Shown: positions 26,217-36,566 of the stretch, one piece after another | Layout: every line of letters starts with the position of its first letter | How positions within the stretch are numbered: the stretch's first letter is position 1 | Assembly (NCBI RefSeq): GCF_902459765.1 | Contig: NZ_CABPSP010000002.1 | Coordinates: forward strand, 186,001 to 250,000 | Origin: Pandoraea anapnoica | GTDB lineage: Bacteria; Pseudomonadota; Gammaproteobacteria; Burkholderiales; Burkholderiaceae | DNA length: 64,000 bases | Direction: 5' to 3' | Notes under the pieces: model-generated | The model's database searches: none | Seen by the model: only the letters and a program-made list of their open reading frames with translations | What the model was told of the DNA's origin: nothing | Program-made: the position numbers and the translations under genes

Positions 26217-28313
26217 TTAGCCGTTGAAACGCTTCCCGGCTTCGGCCAGTTCGACCAGTCGCGCGGCGGGTACCCAGTCCTCGCCGTGCTCGCCACTTTC
26301 GAAAGTCTTCACACGCGCGAGCACCTTGTCGAGTCCGACCGTATCGGCGTACAGCATCGGGCCACCGCGCCACAACGGGAAGCCGTAGCCATTCAGATAC
26401 ACCATGTCGATGTCTGACGCGCGCGCCGCTGTTCCGTCGGCCAGCACTCTGGCGCCTTCGTTCACCAGTGCGTACACGAGGCGATCGATAATCTCGTCAT
26501 CCGAGAAGACGCGTGGCGTAATGCCATTCGTCTTGCGATAGTCGTCGAGCATTTGTGCAACTTTGGCGGACTCTCGCGGCGTACGATCACCGTCGGCATA
26601 GTCATACCAGCCGGCGTGCGTCTTCTGGCCATAACGCCCCGCTTCGCAAAGCACGTCGGCAATCTTCGGATACGCGATCCCCGGTTGCTCAGCATGACGG
26701 CGTTTACGAATCGCCCAACTGACATCGTTGCCCGCCAGATCGCTCGTCCGGAACGGTCCCATCGCGAAGCCGAAACGTTCGATGGCGGCGTCCACCTGCG
26801 CAGGCGTCGCGCCTTGCTCGACCATCCACTGCGATTGCTTGAAATACGGTTCGAGCATGCGGTTGCCGATGAACCCGTCGCACACGCGCGCCACCACGGC
26901 CAGCTTGCCGATACGCTTCGCAAGCTTCATCACCGTCGCAAGCACATCCTTGCCCGTCTGCCCGCCGCGCACGACTTCGAGCAGACGCATGACATTCGCC
27001 GGGCTGAAGAAATGCATGCCGATGACGTCCGCCGCACGCGAAGTCGCTTCCGCCAGCACGTCGAGATTCAGCGTGGAGGTGTTCGATGCCAGAATTGCGC
27101 CGGACTTCGCGACTTTGTCCAGCTCACGGAAAACAACCTGCTTGATCGACATGTCTTCGAAAACTGCTTCGACGATCAGATCGGCGTTGGCCACCGTTGC
27201 GAAATCGGTGCTGCCGTGAATACGTGCCAGCCGCTTCTCCGCCTCGTCGGCCGACAGCTTGCCGCGCGTGACAGCCCGAGCGTAGTTGCTGCGCATGGCC
27301 TCGACGCCGCGCGCCAGCGAGGCTTCAGTCGTATCCACCAGCGTGACGGGAATGCCCGCATTGGCAAACGTCATCGCAATACCGCCGCCCATCGTTCCCG
27401 CGCCGATGACGGCCACGCGTTCAATGCTGCGCACCGGCGTATCGTCGGGCACGTCCGCAATCTTGGCGGCCGCTCGCTCACCGAGAAACGCATGGCGCAG
27501 CGCCTTCGACTCCGGCGAACTCACCAGTGCGACGAAACACTCGCGCTCGAATTTGACGCCTTCGTCGAATGGACGCTGCAACGCCGCTTCGACTGCCGCC
27601 ACACACTTATGCGGCGCCGGAAAATGCGGTTGCTCGCGCTGCACCTTGTCTCGTGCGGCGTCGATGGCCAATTGAGCCGAGCCATCGGCGTCTTCGATTG
27701 CGACGTCGCGCAGTCGCGGCAGTGCGTTCCCGGCGTCGGCGACGTCACTGGCAAACGCGATTGCGCCCGCCAGCAGATCGTCGTGATTGCCCTCGAAAAC
27801 ATCAGCAAAAAGCGTACCGACGAGCGTTTCGGACTTCACGACGCGCCCCGTGACGACCATGTCGAGCGCACGCGCGACGCCGATAGCACGCGGCAGGCGT
27901 TGCGTGCCGCCCGCCCCCGGGAGCAAGCCCAGCTTCACTTCCGGCAAGGCAATTTGCGCGCCCGGCAACGCCACGCGGTAGTGACAAGCGAGCGCCAGTT
28001 CCAGACCACCGCCCATGGCGACCGCATGCACCGCCGCGACGACCGGTTTGGTGCACGCATCGAGCGCATTGATCACGTCGACGAGCAGCGGACTTTGCGT
28101 GGCTTTTGGCGTATTGAACTCACGGATATCGGCTCCGCCGGAGAACGCCTTACCGCTACCGATCAGCACAATCGCGCGCACCTGCGCATCCGCCTGGGCT
28201 TGCGTCAGACCTTGCGCAATGCCTGCACGCGTTGCATGCCCCAGACCGTTGACCGGGGGATTCTCCAGCGTGATGACGGCCACGCCGTCACGAACCTCAT
28301 AAGCCGTGCTCAT
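26217..28313 (-). CDS. Bifunctional enoyl-CoA hydratase / 3-hydroxyacyl-CoA dehydrogenase
   Basis: 698-aa multifunctional beta-oxidation enzyme. Crotonase domain at about residues 1-190 ([35 protein letters not shown]), NAD-binding 3HCDH domain from about 295 ([19 protein letters not shown]), and two C-terminal 3HCDH helical domains ([15 protein letters not shown] and a second half ending [12 protein letters not shown]). Layout resembles FadJ and peroxisomal bifunctional enzymes. No thiolase gene (fadA/fadI) is adjacent, so a complete fadBA pair is not formed here. The ATG at 28313 begins MSTAYEV; upstream in-frame sequence is not credible. Confidence 0.92.
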   Translation of the reverse strand: MSTAYEVRDGVAVITLENPPVNGLGHATRAGIAQGLTQAQADAQVRAIVLIGSGKAFSGGADIREFNTPKATQSPLLVDVINALDACTKPVVAAVHAVAMGGGLELALACHYRVALPGAQIALPEVKLGLLPGAGGTQRLPRAIGVARALDMVVTGRVVKSETLVGTLFADVFEGNHDDLLAGAIAFASDVADAGNALPRLRDVAIEDADGSAQLAIDAARDKVQREQPHFPAPHKCVAAVEAALQRPFDEGVKFERECFVALVSSPESKALRHAFLGERAAAKIADVPDDTPVRSIERVAVIGAGTMGGGIAMTFANAGIPVTLVDTTEASLARGVEAMRSNYARAVTRGKLSADEAEKRLARIHGSTDFATVANADLIVEAVFEDMSIKQVVFRELDKVAKSGAILASNTSTLNLDVLAEATSRAADVIGMHFFSPANVMRLLEVVRGGQTGKDVLATVMKLAKRIGKLAVVARVCDGFIGNRMLEPYFKQSQWMVEQGATPAQVDAAIERFGFAMGPFRTSDLAGNDVSWAIRKRRHAEQPGIAYPKIADVLCEAGRYGQKTHAGWYDYADGDRTPRESAKVAQMLDDYRKTNGITPRVFSDDEIIDRLVYALVNEGARVLADGTAARASDIDMVYLNGYGFPLWRGGPMLYADTVGLDKVLARVKTFESGEHGEDWVPAARLVELAEAGKRFNG

Positions 28314-28404
28314 CCTTGTCTCTTTCCTTATAGTGTTGGCGTCGGTTGGGGGTGCCGCGATCCCGCAAGCTGCGGCAAGACGATCGTCCGATTCTAGCGC
28401 AGCG

Positions 28405-29121
28405 CTACACCTCAAGCCATTCGCGACGGATCTCGTGCGCGGCCGCAAGGGCCTCCGGCGTGCCCTCGAAAACCAGCGCTCCGCGCCCCATGACGGCAAC
28501 GCGCTGCGCACAACTCAGCGCGAGCGAAAGCTTCTGTTCGATCAACAGAATGGCGACGCCCGTCGCCCGCAAGTCCGTGAGAATGCGTCCAATGCGTGCC
28601 ACCACACGCGGCGCGAGCCCCTCGGTCGGTTCGTCGACGATCAACAAATCCGGCCCGGCCATCATGGCCCGGCACAGGGAAAGCAATTGCTGCTCACCAC
28701 CCGATAGCGAAGCGGCCGGTGCATCGCGTCGCGGCGCCAGCTCTTCAAAGCGCTCAAAGGCCTGCGCGACCGTCATTCCTCGGCCGGAGTCGCCCGCACC
28801 TGTGCGTTGCTTTACAGCACGCTGGCCAAGCTGCAGATTCTGGAGCACCGTCAGCGGCCCGAAGACATCGCGCGTCTCCGGCACGTAACCAACGCCCAGT
28901 CTGGCGATCCGATGTGACGCCAGTGCGGTCAGCGATTGCCCGTGCCAGCGTATTTCTCCCTCGCGGGCCACCTGCCCCATGATGGCGCGAGCCAGCGTAG
29001 AGCGCCCCGCCCCATTACGTCCAAGCACCGCCACGATCTCGCCCGGTGCGACCCGCATCGTCACGCCTTGCAACACGCGACTGCCGCGATAACCGGCTCT
29101 GACGTCGATCAACTCAAGCAT
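28405..29121 (-). CDS. livF: Branched-chain amino acid-type ABC transporter ATPase, LivF-like
   Basis: 238-aa ATPase of a HAAT-type (hydrophobic amino acid) importer. Walker A VLGRNGAGRSTLARA: the usual Lys of GxxGxGKST is Arg here (GAGRST), a departure at the key ATP-contacting residue. Signature LSGGEQQLLSLCRAMM and Walker B LLIVDEPTEGLAP are intact, as is the LivF hallmark GVGYVPETRDVFGPLTV. The start overlaps livG by 8 bases. The Arg may weaken ATP hydrolysis at one of the two sites of the LivG/LivF pair. Confidence 0.9.
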   Translation of the reverse strand: MLELIDVRAGYRGSRVLQGVTMRVAPGEIVAVLGRNGAGRSTLARAIMGQVAREGEIRWHGQSLTALASHRIARLGVGYVPETRDVFGPLTVLQNLQLGQRAVKQRTGAGDSGRGMTVAQAFERFEELAPRRDAPAASLSGGEQQLLSLCRAMMAGPDLLIVDEPTEGLAPRVVARIGRILTDLRATGVAILLIEQKLSLALSCAQRVAVMGRGALVFEGTPEALAAAHEIRREWLEV

Positions 29122-29941
29122 CGCGGCCCTCGCTCGTTGCGTCGACGTCGAATCTATCCGCGAATTCGCCGAGATACGCCATCCGCACGTCGGGATGCGT
29201 ACGAACCCGGTCCGGCGTATCGCACGCGATCACGGCACCACGCGCCAGCACCGCGATTCGGTCGGCAAGCGAGAACACGACATGCATGTCGTGCTCGATC
29301 ATGAGCAGCGAGCGCCCACGGCTCAATTCGGCGATCAGGGACACCATGCGCACGGACTCCGACTGACTCATGCCAGCGGTCGGTTCGTCGAGCAACATCA
29401 CGTCGCCCGCCGATGCCGCGCACAAACCGACTTCCAGCACACGCTGCTCCGCGTAACTCAACGCACCCGCAGGAACGTCGCGCCGGGCCTCCAGCCCAAG
29501 ACGTTCGAGCCATGCTTCGCTGCGCCGGGTCACATCGTCCAGACCGCGCGTACGCCGCCAGAACGTATAACGATGGCCGCTCGGCCAAAGACCGGCACAC
29601 CGCAAATGGTCGATCACACTCATCTGCCCGAACAATTGCGACGTCTGAAAGCTGCGCGATAACCCGAGCCTGCTGATGACATGGGGCGGGCGGCCCGTCA
29701 CATCGCGACCATGCATCAGCACCCGCCCACTATCGGGACGCGTTCGTCCCGTGATGACATCGAACAGCGTGCTTTTCCCTGCGCCATTGGGTCCGATGAT
29801 GCCAAGCCGCTCGCCGGGCGAGAGCGTGAGATCGACGCCATTGAGAACCTGCGTGCGTCCGAACGCTTTACCGACTCCCCGAACGCTCAACGCCTGAGCC
29901 GGGGTCGCCGCCGGAACCGCGCGCATGACGAATGGGCTCAT
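29114..29941 (-). CDS. livG: Branched-chain amino acid-type ABC transporter ATPase, LivG-like
   Basis: 275-aa ATPase partner of LivF. Walker A GPNGAGKSTLFDVITG is canonical. The LivG hallmark LGLSRSFQTSQLFGQMSVID is present, and the signature segment reads LSYAEQRVLEVGLCAA, as in many LivG proteins where SYGEQR replaces SGGQ. Walker B is VMLLDEPTAGMSQSES. The start overlaps the livM stop (ATGA at 29938-29941) and the end overlaps livF. Confidence 0.92.
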   Translation of the reverse strand: MSPFVMRAVPAATPAQALSVRGVGKAFGRTQVLNGVDLTLSPGERLGIIGPNGAGKSTLFDVITGRTRPDSGRVLMHGRDVTGRPPHVISRLGLSRSFQTSQLFGQMSVIDHLRCAGLWPSGHRYTFWRRTRGLDDVTRRSEAWLERLGLEARRDVPAGALSYAEQRVLEVGLCAASAGDVMLLDEPTAGMSQSESVRMVSLIAELSRGRSLLMIEHDMHVVFSLADRIAVLARGAVIACDTPDRVRTHPDVRMAYLGEFADRFDVDATSEGRDA

Positions 29942-31221
29942 CGCAGGGCCTCCGCCGTCACCGCGACGTTGCTGACCTTGCGGCGCAAGCGACGCCCTGC
30001 AACCGTCAGGATGGCCCCGCCCGCAAAACCCGCCACAACGGCGAGCATCCACGCACCCGCGCCAAAACGGTGGCTCAGGCCGTCGGTCGATACGCCATCG
30101 ACGGCAAGGCGCGCGGCATAGATCATTTCGATGATCGCGACGCCACCAAACAGTGTCAGCGCAACACCCACACACACGGCTGCGTAGGGCTTCCAAAGCT
30201 TGCGAAGCGCACCGTCACGCCATGCCTGCCAATGCGCCGCCAGCAGGCCCGCCATGCCGCCCGGCGCGAACACGACGACGACCAGAAATCCCAGACCGAG
30301 ATAGAGTTGCCACGCACGCGTTATCGTGGCGAGCACGACGGTCGCAAACACGCCAACGACAGCCCCGAGCATCGGCCCGGCGAAATACGACACCCCGCCC
30401 AGCACCGTAAAGACGAGCACAACACCCGAGCGTTCCAGACTGAATGTGTCGGCACTCACCAGTTCGAAATTCATCGCGCCCAATGCGCCGGCCACGCCGG
30501 CGAACGCTGCCGCGATGATCTGCATGCGGTATCGCACAGCGGTCGGTGACTGCCCGAGGAATGCGACCCGTACCGGGTTGTCGCGCACGGCGCGCGCCAG
30601 AAATCCCAACGGCGTGCGTGTCACGCCAAACATCATGCCTGCAGAGATGAACAACCAGAAAGCGACCAGCCCATAGACTTCGCGCTGCGTCGCGAACGTG
30701 ACGCCGAACCATGCAGCGCCAAGCGTGCGGTCGGTGGGAATGCCACGCTCTCCGCCAAACCACTCGGGCAGCATCGCGGCCATGACCCAGACAAGCTCAG
30801 CCACACCGAGTGTGATCATGGCGAATGTCATGCCGGCGCGACGTGTCGTGACATAGCCGAGCGTGGCGCCCGCTACGCCCCCCGCCAGCGCCCCCGCGAA
30901 CGGCACGAGCACCATCGACACCGGCAACCCCTGAATACCGATGCGATTCATGCACCACACAGCGGCATACGCGCCGATGCCCGCGTAAGTTGCATGACAA
31001 AAGCTGAGCAGGCCCGTCGAGCCAAGCAGCAGATTGAAGGAGAGCGCAAGGATCGCGGCGGTTCCCATTTGCGTCATCAGGGTCAGCGCCGCGTCGGACG
31101 GGAAACACCATGGGGCCGCACACAAGATGGCGGCAAAGGCACCCCACACGGCGGTGCGGCGACGCCACGACGCAGGACTCGCGTGCGGCGCATGCGGTGC
31201 GTTGACGACCACCTCGTCCAT
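29938..31221 (-). CDS. livM: Branched-chain amino acid-type ABC transporter permease, LivM-like
   Basis: 427-aa permease, at the long end for LivM. The N-terminal 30 residues (VVVNAPHAPHASPASWRRR) are a cytoplasmic extension, followed by about ten hydrophobic helices. LivM features: LLLGSTGLLSFCHATYAGIG and RDNPVRVAFLGQSPTAVRYR in the ATPase-docking loop. GAMNFELVSADTFSLERSG and VLGGVSYFAGPMLGAV follow. A C-terminal extension (about 380-427) adds two further predicted helices beyond the usual fold. The ATG at 31221 overlaps the livH stop and has GAGGGAGG upstream. Confidence 0.9.
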   Translation of the reverse strand: MDEVVVNAPHAPHASPASWRRRTAVWGAFAAILCAAPWCFPSDAALTLMTQMGTAAILALSFNLLLGSTGLLSFCHATYAGIGAYAAVWCMNRIGIQGLPVSMVLVPFAGALAGGVAGATLGYVTTRRAGMTFAMITLGVAELVWVMAAMLPEWFGGERGIPTDRTLGAAWFGVTFATQREVYGLVAFWLFISAGMMFGVTRTPLGFLARAVRDNPVRVAFLGQSPTAVRYRMQIIAAAFAGVAGALGAMNFELVSADTFSLERSGVVLVFTVLGGVSYFAGPMLGAVVGVFATVVLATITRAWQLYLGLGFLVVVVFAPGGMAGLLAAHWQAWRDGALRKLWKPYAAVCVGVALTLFGGVAIIEMIYAARLAVDGVSTDGLSHRFGAGAWMLAVVAGFAGGAILTVAGRRLRRKVSNVAVTAEALR

Positions 31222-32186
31222 CACCCCTCCCTCACGCCGAATAGCCCGCGCGGCCGCCACAACAGCACCGCGACCATGAGCAGATAAGGGACGGCCGGTG
31301 CCAGTTGCGCAACGCTCAGATGCAACAAGGGAGCGAGGAACGACAGGGGAGAGACAGCGTCACCGGCCCCGCCTCGCGACCACCATTGATCGAGTGTCGC
31401 GTCGCTCGTCACCGCCCAGGTTTGCAGCAACCCGATCAGCAACGATGCGACGAACGCGCCGCCCAGCGAACCGAGCCCACCGACGACTACGACGACGAAC
31501 ACCACGCTGCCGACCGTCGCTGCCATGCCCGGCTCCGTCACCAGCACGTTGCCGCCTGCGGCGCCGGCAAGGGCGGCCAGCGCCGCACCGCACGCAAACA
31601 CCCCTGTGTACAGAGACGGCACGTCGTATCCCAGCGCCTGCGTCATAGCAGGCTGCGACAACGCCGCCTGCAGGATCAGCCCGGCGCGTGTCGCACGAAA
31701 GGCTACCCAGACGAGCAGCGCAATCGCACAGGCAAGGCCCATCAGGAACAGACGATAGGCTGGCAACGCAATCCCGCCCACATGAACGAGAACGCCTTCG
31801 AAGGCTATCGGCACGCCATAGTCGACCGGCCCGCGCCCCCATACGAGTTGCACCAACTCCACCACGATATAGGCCAGCCCGAACGTGGCGAGCAGTTCCG
31901 CCAGCGCGCCACGCGCACGCAGACGTCGCAGGACGACGCGCTCAAACAATGCACCCGCGACGCCGACCAGCAGCGGCGCGACGATCAACGCCGCCCAGAA
32001 ACCGACCGCGCCCGTTAATGCATAAGCAAAGTACGCGCCGAGCATGTAGAAACTGGCATGCGCGAAGTTCAGCACGCCGAGCATGCTGAAAATCAGCGTG
32101 AGCCCGCTCGACAGCATAAACAGCAGCAAGCCGTAGCTCACACCGTTTACCAGTACGAGGCCGGCGGTCGCACTCAGCAGATGCAC
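31221..32186 (-). CDS. livH: Branched-chain amino acid-type ABC transporter permease, LivH-like
   Basis: 321-aa inner-membrane permease. Family hallmarks: GLTLIFSMLGVLNFAHASFY in helices 2-3, ATFGLAYIVVELVQLVWG and VVVVVGGLGSLGGAFVASLL near the end. I chose the GTG at 32186 because AAGGAG stands five bases upstream; an ATG at 32234 would add 16 residues without a ribosome site. First gene of livHMGF. No periplasmic binding protein is encoded in this cluster. Confidence 0.88.
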   Translation of the reverse strand: MHLLSATAGLVLVNGVSYGLLLFMLSSGLTLIFSMLGVLNFAHASFYMLGAYFAYALTGAVGFWAALIVAPLLVGVAGALFERVVLRRLRARGALAELLATFGLAYIVVELVQLVWGRGPVDYGVPIAFEGVLVHVGGIALPAYRLFLMGLACAIALLVWVAFRATRAGLILQAALSQPAMTQALGYDVPSLYTGVFACGAALAALAGAAGGNVLVTEPGMAATVGSVVFVVVVVGGLGSLGGAFVASLLIGLLQTWAVTSDATLDQWWSRGGAGDAVSPLSFLAPLLHLSVAQLAPAVPYLLMVAVLLWRPRGLFGVREG

Positions 32187-32216
32187 TGCGTCTCCTTCGG
32201 AAAGCCAATGAAAGAC

Positions 32217-32260
32217 GCGGCGCAAGCGCCGCATCGGGGGAAATTCAGGGTGACATTATA
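32217..32260 (-). promoter_or_regulatory. Putative livHMGF promoter -10 and leader hairpin
   Basis: On the minus strand a perfect TATAAT (plus positions 32255-32260) is followed by a hairpin GCGGCG-CTTG-CGCCGC (32217-32232), then the strong ribosome site of livH. The -35 region is weak. The hairpin may alternatively be the terminator for the upstream ligase gene, but it lacks a U-run. Confidence 0.4.
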
Positions 32261-32394
32261 GAGGGGGCGTGCCGCCGGAATGGCCCGGTATCGCCCGAAA
32301 AACGGCGTAAATGCTGGATTTCGGACGACGAGCAGCGCTGAGTCGGAAGCTTCCGATCCGGTCTTCGGTGCCCGCCGCCCTCAAACCGGAAACG

Positions 32395-34023
32395 TCACGT
32401 CCCCGCCTCGTAATCGCGGAATTTCTCCCGCAACTTGAGCTTGAGCATCTTGCCTGTCGCCGTATGTGGAATCTCGTCGACGAAGACCACGTCATCCGGA
32501 ATCCACCATTTCACGACGCGCCCCTGATAGAACGCCAGCACGTCCTCACGGCTGAGCGTCGAGCCGGGCTTACGCACGACCACCAGCAACGGGCGCTCCT
32601 CCCATTTGGGGTGACGAATCGCGATGCACGCGGCTTCGTGAATCTCCGGATGCGCCATTGCGACGTTCTCGACGTCGATGGAACTGATCCACTCACCGCC
32701 AGATTTGATGACGTCCTTGCTGCGGTCCGTGATCTGCACGTAGCCTTCCGGGTCGATGGTCGCCACATCGCCGGTCGGGAACCAGCCATCGATCAGGGGC
32801 GACGCCTCGGCGCGGAAATAACGGTCTAGCACCCAGGGGCCGCGCGCGTGCAGATCGCCGAACGCTTTGCCGTCCCACGGCAACGCCTCGCCATCGGGCC
32901 CGACGATCTTCAGATCGACACCGTAAATGGCCGTCCCCTGCTTCTCAAGAATGCGCTGCTGCTCCGACTCAGGCAGTTCGCGATGATGCTTGCGAAGGTG
33001 GCACAACGTACCGAGCGGCGACATTTCGCTCATGCCCCACGCATGAATGACGCGAACGCCATAATCCTTTTCGAACGATTGCAACATGGCGGGCGGGCAT
33101 GCCGAACCGCCGATGACCGTTCGCTCCAGCGTGGAAAAACGGGCCCCAATCGATTTCACATACGTCAGCAGGCCGAGCCAGACGGTAGGCACGCCTGCCG
33201 AGAACGTCACACCCTCGGCTTCGAAGAGTTCGTAAAGCGATTTGCCGTCGAGATCCTTGCCGGGGAACACCAGCTTTGCGCCGGTGAGCGCGCTGGAGTA
33301 CGGCAGTCCCCACGCATTCACATGAAACATCGGGACGACGGGCAGAACGGCGTCGCGCGCCGACATGCACATGGCATCGGGCAGCGACGCCCCGAACGCA
33401 TGCAGCACCGTCGAGCGATGGCTATACAGCACGCCTTTCGGATTGCCCGTCGTGCCCGACGTGTAGCAAAGCCCGGACGCCGTGTTCTCGTCCATCGACG
33501 GCCACACGAAGTCACCATCCTCAGCGGCAATCAGGTTTTCATAACAAAGCAACGGCAAATTCGACGCAGGTATGTGTGCCGCATCGGTCATCGCGATCCA
33601 GCCCTGCACGCCCGGGCACAGCGGCGCAATCGCTTCGACCAGTGGCAGGAAGTTGATGTCGAACGCGACGTAGCGGTCTTCGGCATGCCCCACGATGTAG
33701 GCGATCTGCTCCGGGAACAGCCGCGGATTGACGGTATGCACCACGCTGCCCATGCCGGAGACGGCGTAGTACAACTCAAGGTGCCGGTAACCGTTCCATG
33801 CCAGCGTGCCCACGCGCTCGCCGTCGCTCACGCCCAGGCGGCGCAGGGCCTGAGCCAGTTGGCGCGCGCGCTGCTCAGCGTCGCGCCAGGTATAGCGATG
33901 GATATCGCCTTCGACACGGCGCGACACGATCTCGGTGTCGCCATGGTGGCGAGCGGCATGCTTGAGCAGCGAGGAAATCAGGAGCGGCGCGGCCATCATC
34001 TGGCCGAGGAGCGGTGTTGCCAT
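32395..34023 (-). CDS. Acyl-CoA ligase (AMP-forming, DmdB/FadD-like)
   Basis: 542-aa adenylate-forming enzyme joining a carboxylic acid to CoA. Motifs in order: P-loop [42 protein letters not shown] (A5), [20 protein letters not shown] (A7-A8) and the catalytic Lys in [13 protein letters not shown] (A10). The N-terminus [20 protein letters not shown] and overall pattern resemble the 3-methylthiopropionyl-CoA / medium-chain acyl-CoA ligase group. Substrate range cannot be fixed from sequence. It stands 208 bases upstream of livH on the same strand and diverges from selO. Confidence 0.9.
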   Translation of the reverse strand: MATPLLGQMMAAPLLISSLLKHAARHHGDTEIVSRRVEGDIHRYTWRDAEQRARQLAQALRRLGVSDGERVGTLAWNGYRHLELYYAVSGMGSVVHTVNPRLFPEQIAYIVGHAEDRYVAFDINFLPLVEAIAPLCPGVQGWIAMTDAAHIPASNLPLLCYENLIAAEDGDFVWPSMDENTASGLCYTSGTTGNPKGVLYSHRSTVLHAFGASLPDAMCMSARDAVLPVVPMFHVNAWGLPYSSALTGAKLVFPGKDLDGKSLYELFEAEGVTFSAGVPTVWLGLLTYVKSIGARFSTLERTVIGGSACPPAMLQSFEKDYGVRVIHAWGMSEMSPLGTLCHLRKHHRELPESEQQRILEKQGTAIYGVDLKIVGPDGEALPWDGKAFGDLHARGPWVLDRYFRAEASPLIDGWFPTGDVATIDPEGYVQITDRSKDVIKSGGEWISSIDVENVAMAHPEIHEAACIAIRHPKWEERPLLVVVRKPGSTLSREDVLAFYQGRVVKWWIPDDVVFVDEIPHTATGKMLKLKLREKFRDYEAGT

Positions 34024-34287
34024 ACGTCGAATCTCCAGAAAAGTCGGAAAAACCGGAATTACGGGGATACGTCGGGGAACAACGATTGAAGGATTGAACG
34101 GCGAGCGATTGAACAGCGGCGATACGAAAGCGGTGTTCGTAAATCATTCTTGACGTGCACGCTCGCCCGGTCAACGCTCATCGCTTGTGCGGCGCAACAC
34201 GGGCAACGCCCCGCCAGTGTACGCAACCTGGCAGCAAGCAACGGACACCTCAAGTAGAATGTTTGTTCACCATCAGGAACATCCCCA

Positions 34288-35805
34288 ATGCTGGCTACCG
34301 ACCGCTCCGCCACTGTTTCCGCCTCGCCCAAGCCGTTCGGACCGCTACCGTTGGCGAACCGTTTCGCGACGCTCGGCCCCGAGTTCTTTACCCGTCTGCC
34401 GCCCCAACCGCTCCCCGCGCCCTACCTCGTCGGTTTCTCCGCCGATGCCGCGCGTCTGCTCGGCTGGTCGCCGGACGCCGCGCGCGATCCTGAATTCCTC
34501 GCCACGTTCGCAGGCAATACGCCGCTTGCCGGTGGCGATCCGCTCGCCAGCGTCTACTCCGGGCATCAGTTCGGCGTGTGGGCCGGTCAGTTGGGCGACG
34601 GCCGTGCGCTATTGCTCGGTGAATCGGACGGCCCCGGCGGGCGCTGGGAGATTCAGCTCAAGGGCGCCGGTCTCACGCCGTATTCGCGCATGGGCGACGG
34701 ACGCGCCGTGCTGCGCTCGTCGATCCGCGAATTTCTCGGCTCGGAAGCCATGTTTCACCTCGGCGTGCCGACCACGCGCGCGCTGTGCGTCATCGGCTCG
34801 GACGCGCCGGTGCGCCGCGAGACGATCGAGACCGCAGCGGTCGTCACGCGTCTGTCGCCGAGTTTCATCCGCTTCGGCCACTTCGAACACTTCTGGGCGG
34901 GCGATCAGTACGAAGCCTTGCGTCAGCTTGCCGACTTCACGATCAATCACCACTATCCGCACTGTCGCGAGGAAGCCAATCCTTATCTCGCCCTGCTAAG
35001 CGCCGTGTGCGACGCGACGGCCGAGCTCGTGGCGCACTGGCAGGCCGTGGGTTTCTGCCACGGCGTGATGAACACCGACAACATGTCGATTCTCGGTCTG
35101 ACGATCGATTACGGCCCGTTCGGTTTTCTCGATGGCTTCAACGCACATCACATCTGCAATCACTCCGATACGCAGGGACGTTACGCCTATCAGGCGCAGC
35201 CGAACGTCGCGTACTGGAACCTGTTCTGTCTGGCGCAGTCGCTGCTCCCGCTGTTCGGCGAAGGCGAAGCGGCCGTCGAACAGGCGAAATCGGTGCTGCC
35301 CGTTTTCAAGACGCGCTTTGCCGAAGAAATCGATCTGCGCATGCGCGCCAAGCTGGGCCTGCGCGAGTCGCATGCCGACGACGAGGCGCTCATCAACCGG
35401 CTGTTCAAGCTGATGCACGAAGGGCGCGTCGATTTCACGCGTCTGTTCCGCACGCTGGCGACGTTGCAACTGGACAACCCCGACGCGGACGCCCCGCTGC
35501 GCGACATGTTCATCGACCGTCCGGGCTTCGACGCGTGGGCGGTCGATTACCGCGCGCGTCTGCGCCACGAGGCCAGCACCGACACGAAACGCGCCGTCGC
35601 GATGCGGCTCGTCAATCCGAAATACATCCTGCGCAACCATCTGGCGGAAGTGGCCATTCGTCGCGCGAACGAGAAGGACTTCTCTGAGGTCGACACGCTG
35701 CTCAAGGTGCTTTCGCATCCATATGACGAACAACCCGAATTCGAGCGCTACGCCGAGTTGCCGCCGGACTGGGCTGGTCAGTTGGAAGTGAGCTGCTCGT
35801 CCTGA
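34288..35805 (+). CDS. selO: Protein adenylyltransferase SelO
   Basis: Pseudokinase-fold enzyme that transfers AMP to Ser/Thr/Tyr of target proteins, a redox-stress response. 505 aa. Visible: [20 protein letters not shown], the glycine-rich [20 protein letters not shown], lysine region [20 protein letters not shown], and the metal/catalytic segment [30 protein letters not shown] follows, then [12 protein letters not shown]. The protein ends in Cys-Ser-Ser; in eukaryotic SelO the equivalent C-terminal position carries selenocysteine. msrB follows on the same strand, consistent with a shared redox role. Confidence 0.95.
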   Translation: MLATDRSATVSASPKPFGPLPLANRFATLGPEFFTRLPPQPLPAPYLVGFSADAARLLGWSPDAARDPEFLATFAGNTPLAGGDPLASVYSGHQFGVWAGQLGDGRALLLGESDGPGGRWEIQLKGAGLTPYSRMGDGRAVLRSSIREFLGSEAMFHLGVPTTRALCVIGSDAPVRRETIETAAVVTRLSPSFIRFGHFEHFWAGDQYEALRQLADFTINHHYPHCREEANPYLALLSAVCDATAELVAHWQAVGFCHGVMNTDNMSILGLTIDYGPFGFLDGFNAHHICNHSDTQGRYAYQAQPNVAYWNLFCLAQSLLPLFGEGEAAVEQAKSVLPVFKTRFAEEIDLRMRAKLGLRESHADDEALINRLFKLMHEGRVDFTRLFRTLATLQLDNPDADAPLRDMFIDRPGFDAWAVDYRARLRHEASTDTKRAVAMRLVNPKYILRNHLAEVAIRRANEKDFSEVDTLLKVLSHPYDEQPEFERYAELPPDWAGQLEVSCSS

Positions 35806-35979
35806 ACTTTCCGGTTCGGCGCAGGGCAGCCGGGGGCCGTGGACGCCCGTTGCAAAGCCGGGTTTCGTCCCCACATTCGCTACCTGACGCACCGAACCCC
35901 TTTGTACCCTTTTGAATCCAACTGAACGTATGCGACGCACGGTGACCAACGCCGCGCTGGCGCCCCACAGGAGACTTCT

Positions 35980-36402
35980 ATGAGCAAAGTGGAAAAGACC
36001 GATGCCGAATGGCGTGCCCAACTCGACGATGTCGAGTACCAGATCACCCGTCACGCGGCGACCGAGCGCGCCTTTACCGGTCGTTACTGGGATCACTGGA
36101 AGGACGGCACTTACCGCTGCGTGTGCTGCGGCGCGCCGCTGTTCGAGTCGACCGAGAAGTTCGATGCCGGATGCGGCTGGCCGAGCTATTCCAAGCCGAT
36201 TGACGGCGCCGGGATCGACGAAATCGCCGATTACAGTCATGGCATGGTGCGTGTAGAAGTGCGCTGCCACAATTGCGACGCCCACCTCGGGCACGTTTTT
36301 GAAGACGGCCCGCAGCCAACCGGCCTGCGCTATTGCATCAACTCGGCATCGTTGAACTTTGAGGACAAAGCGGGAGCGTCCGACAAGCCGAAAGACGACT
36401 GA
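35980..36402 (+). CDS. msrB: Peptide-methionine (R)-S-oxide reductase MsrB
   Basis: Repairs oxidised methionine (R-sulfoxide). 140 aa, cytoplasmic (no signal). Zinc-binding cysteines C47/C50 (YRCVCCGAP) and C96/C99 ([11 protein letters not shown]) are all present. The catalytic Cys is C119 in [12 protein letters not shown]65 in DAGCGWPSY is the likely resolving residue. Strong GGAG ribosome site. Lies 174 bases after selO and is followed by a terminator. Confidence 0.96.
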   Translation: MSKVEKTDAEWRAQLDDVEYQITRHAATERAFTGRYWDHWKDGTYRCVCCGAPLFESTEKFDAGCGWPSYSKPIDGAGIDEIADYSHGMVRVEVRCHNCDAHLGHVFEDGPQPTGLRYCINSASLNFEDKAGASDKPKDD

Positions 36403-36418
36403 GGGTAATCTTCTGCCT

Positions 36419-36443
36419 AGCGGACGCCACGGCGTCCGCTTTC
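36419..36443 (+). terminator. Terminator after msrB
   Basis: Stem AGCGGACGCC/GGCGTCCGCT (36419-36428 with 36431-36440), 16 bases after the msrB stop, followed by TTTC. The U-run is short but the stem is very stable. Confidence 0.65.
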
Positions 36444-36566
36444 AAAAGGCGGTCACACGCCGCTGAATCACGGTGAATCGGCGTGAATTTCGCGCCTTTC
36501 TCCGGCAATTGGCAACTTCTGGCCTTAGTCTTGCGTCCACCTGACTTTCTACTGGGAGCCCATGTC

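Noticed and set aside
26553-28397. 614-codon open frame antisense to the bifunctional Fad gene
   Set aside because: Shadow of a clear enzyme gene; no ribosome site and no domain.
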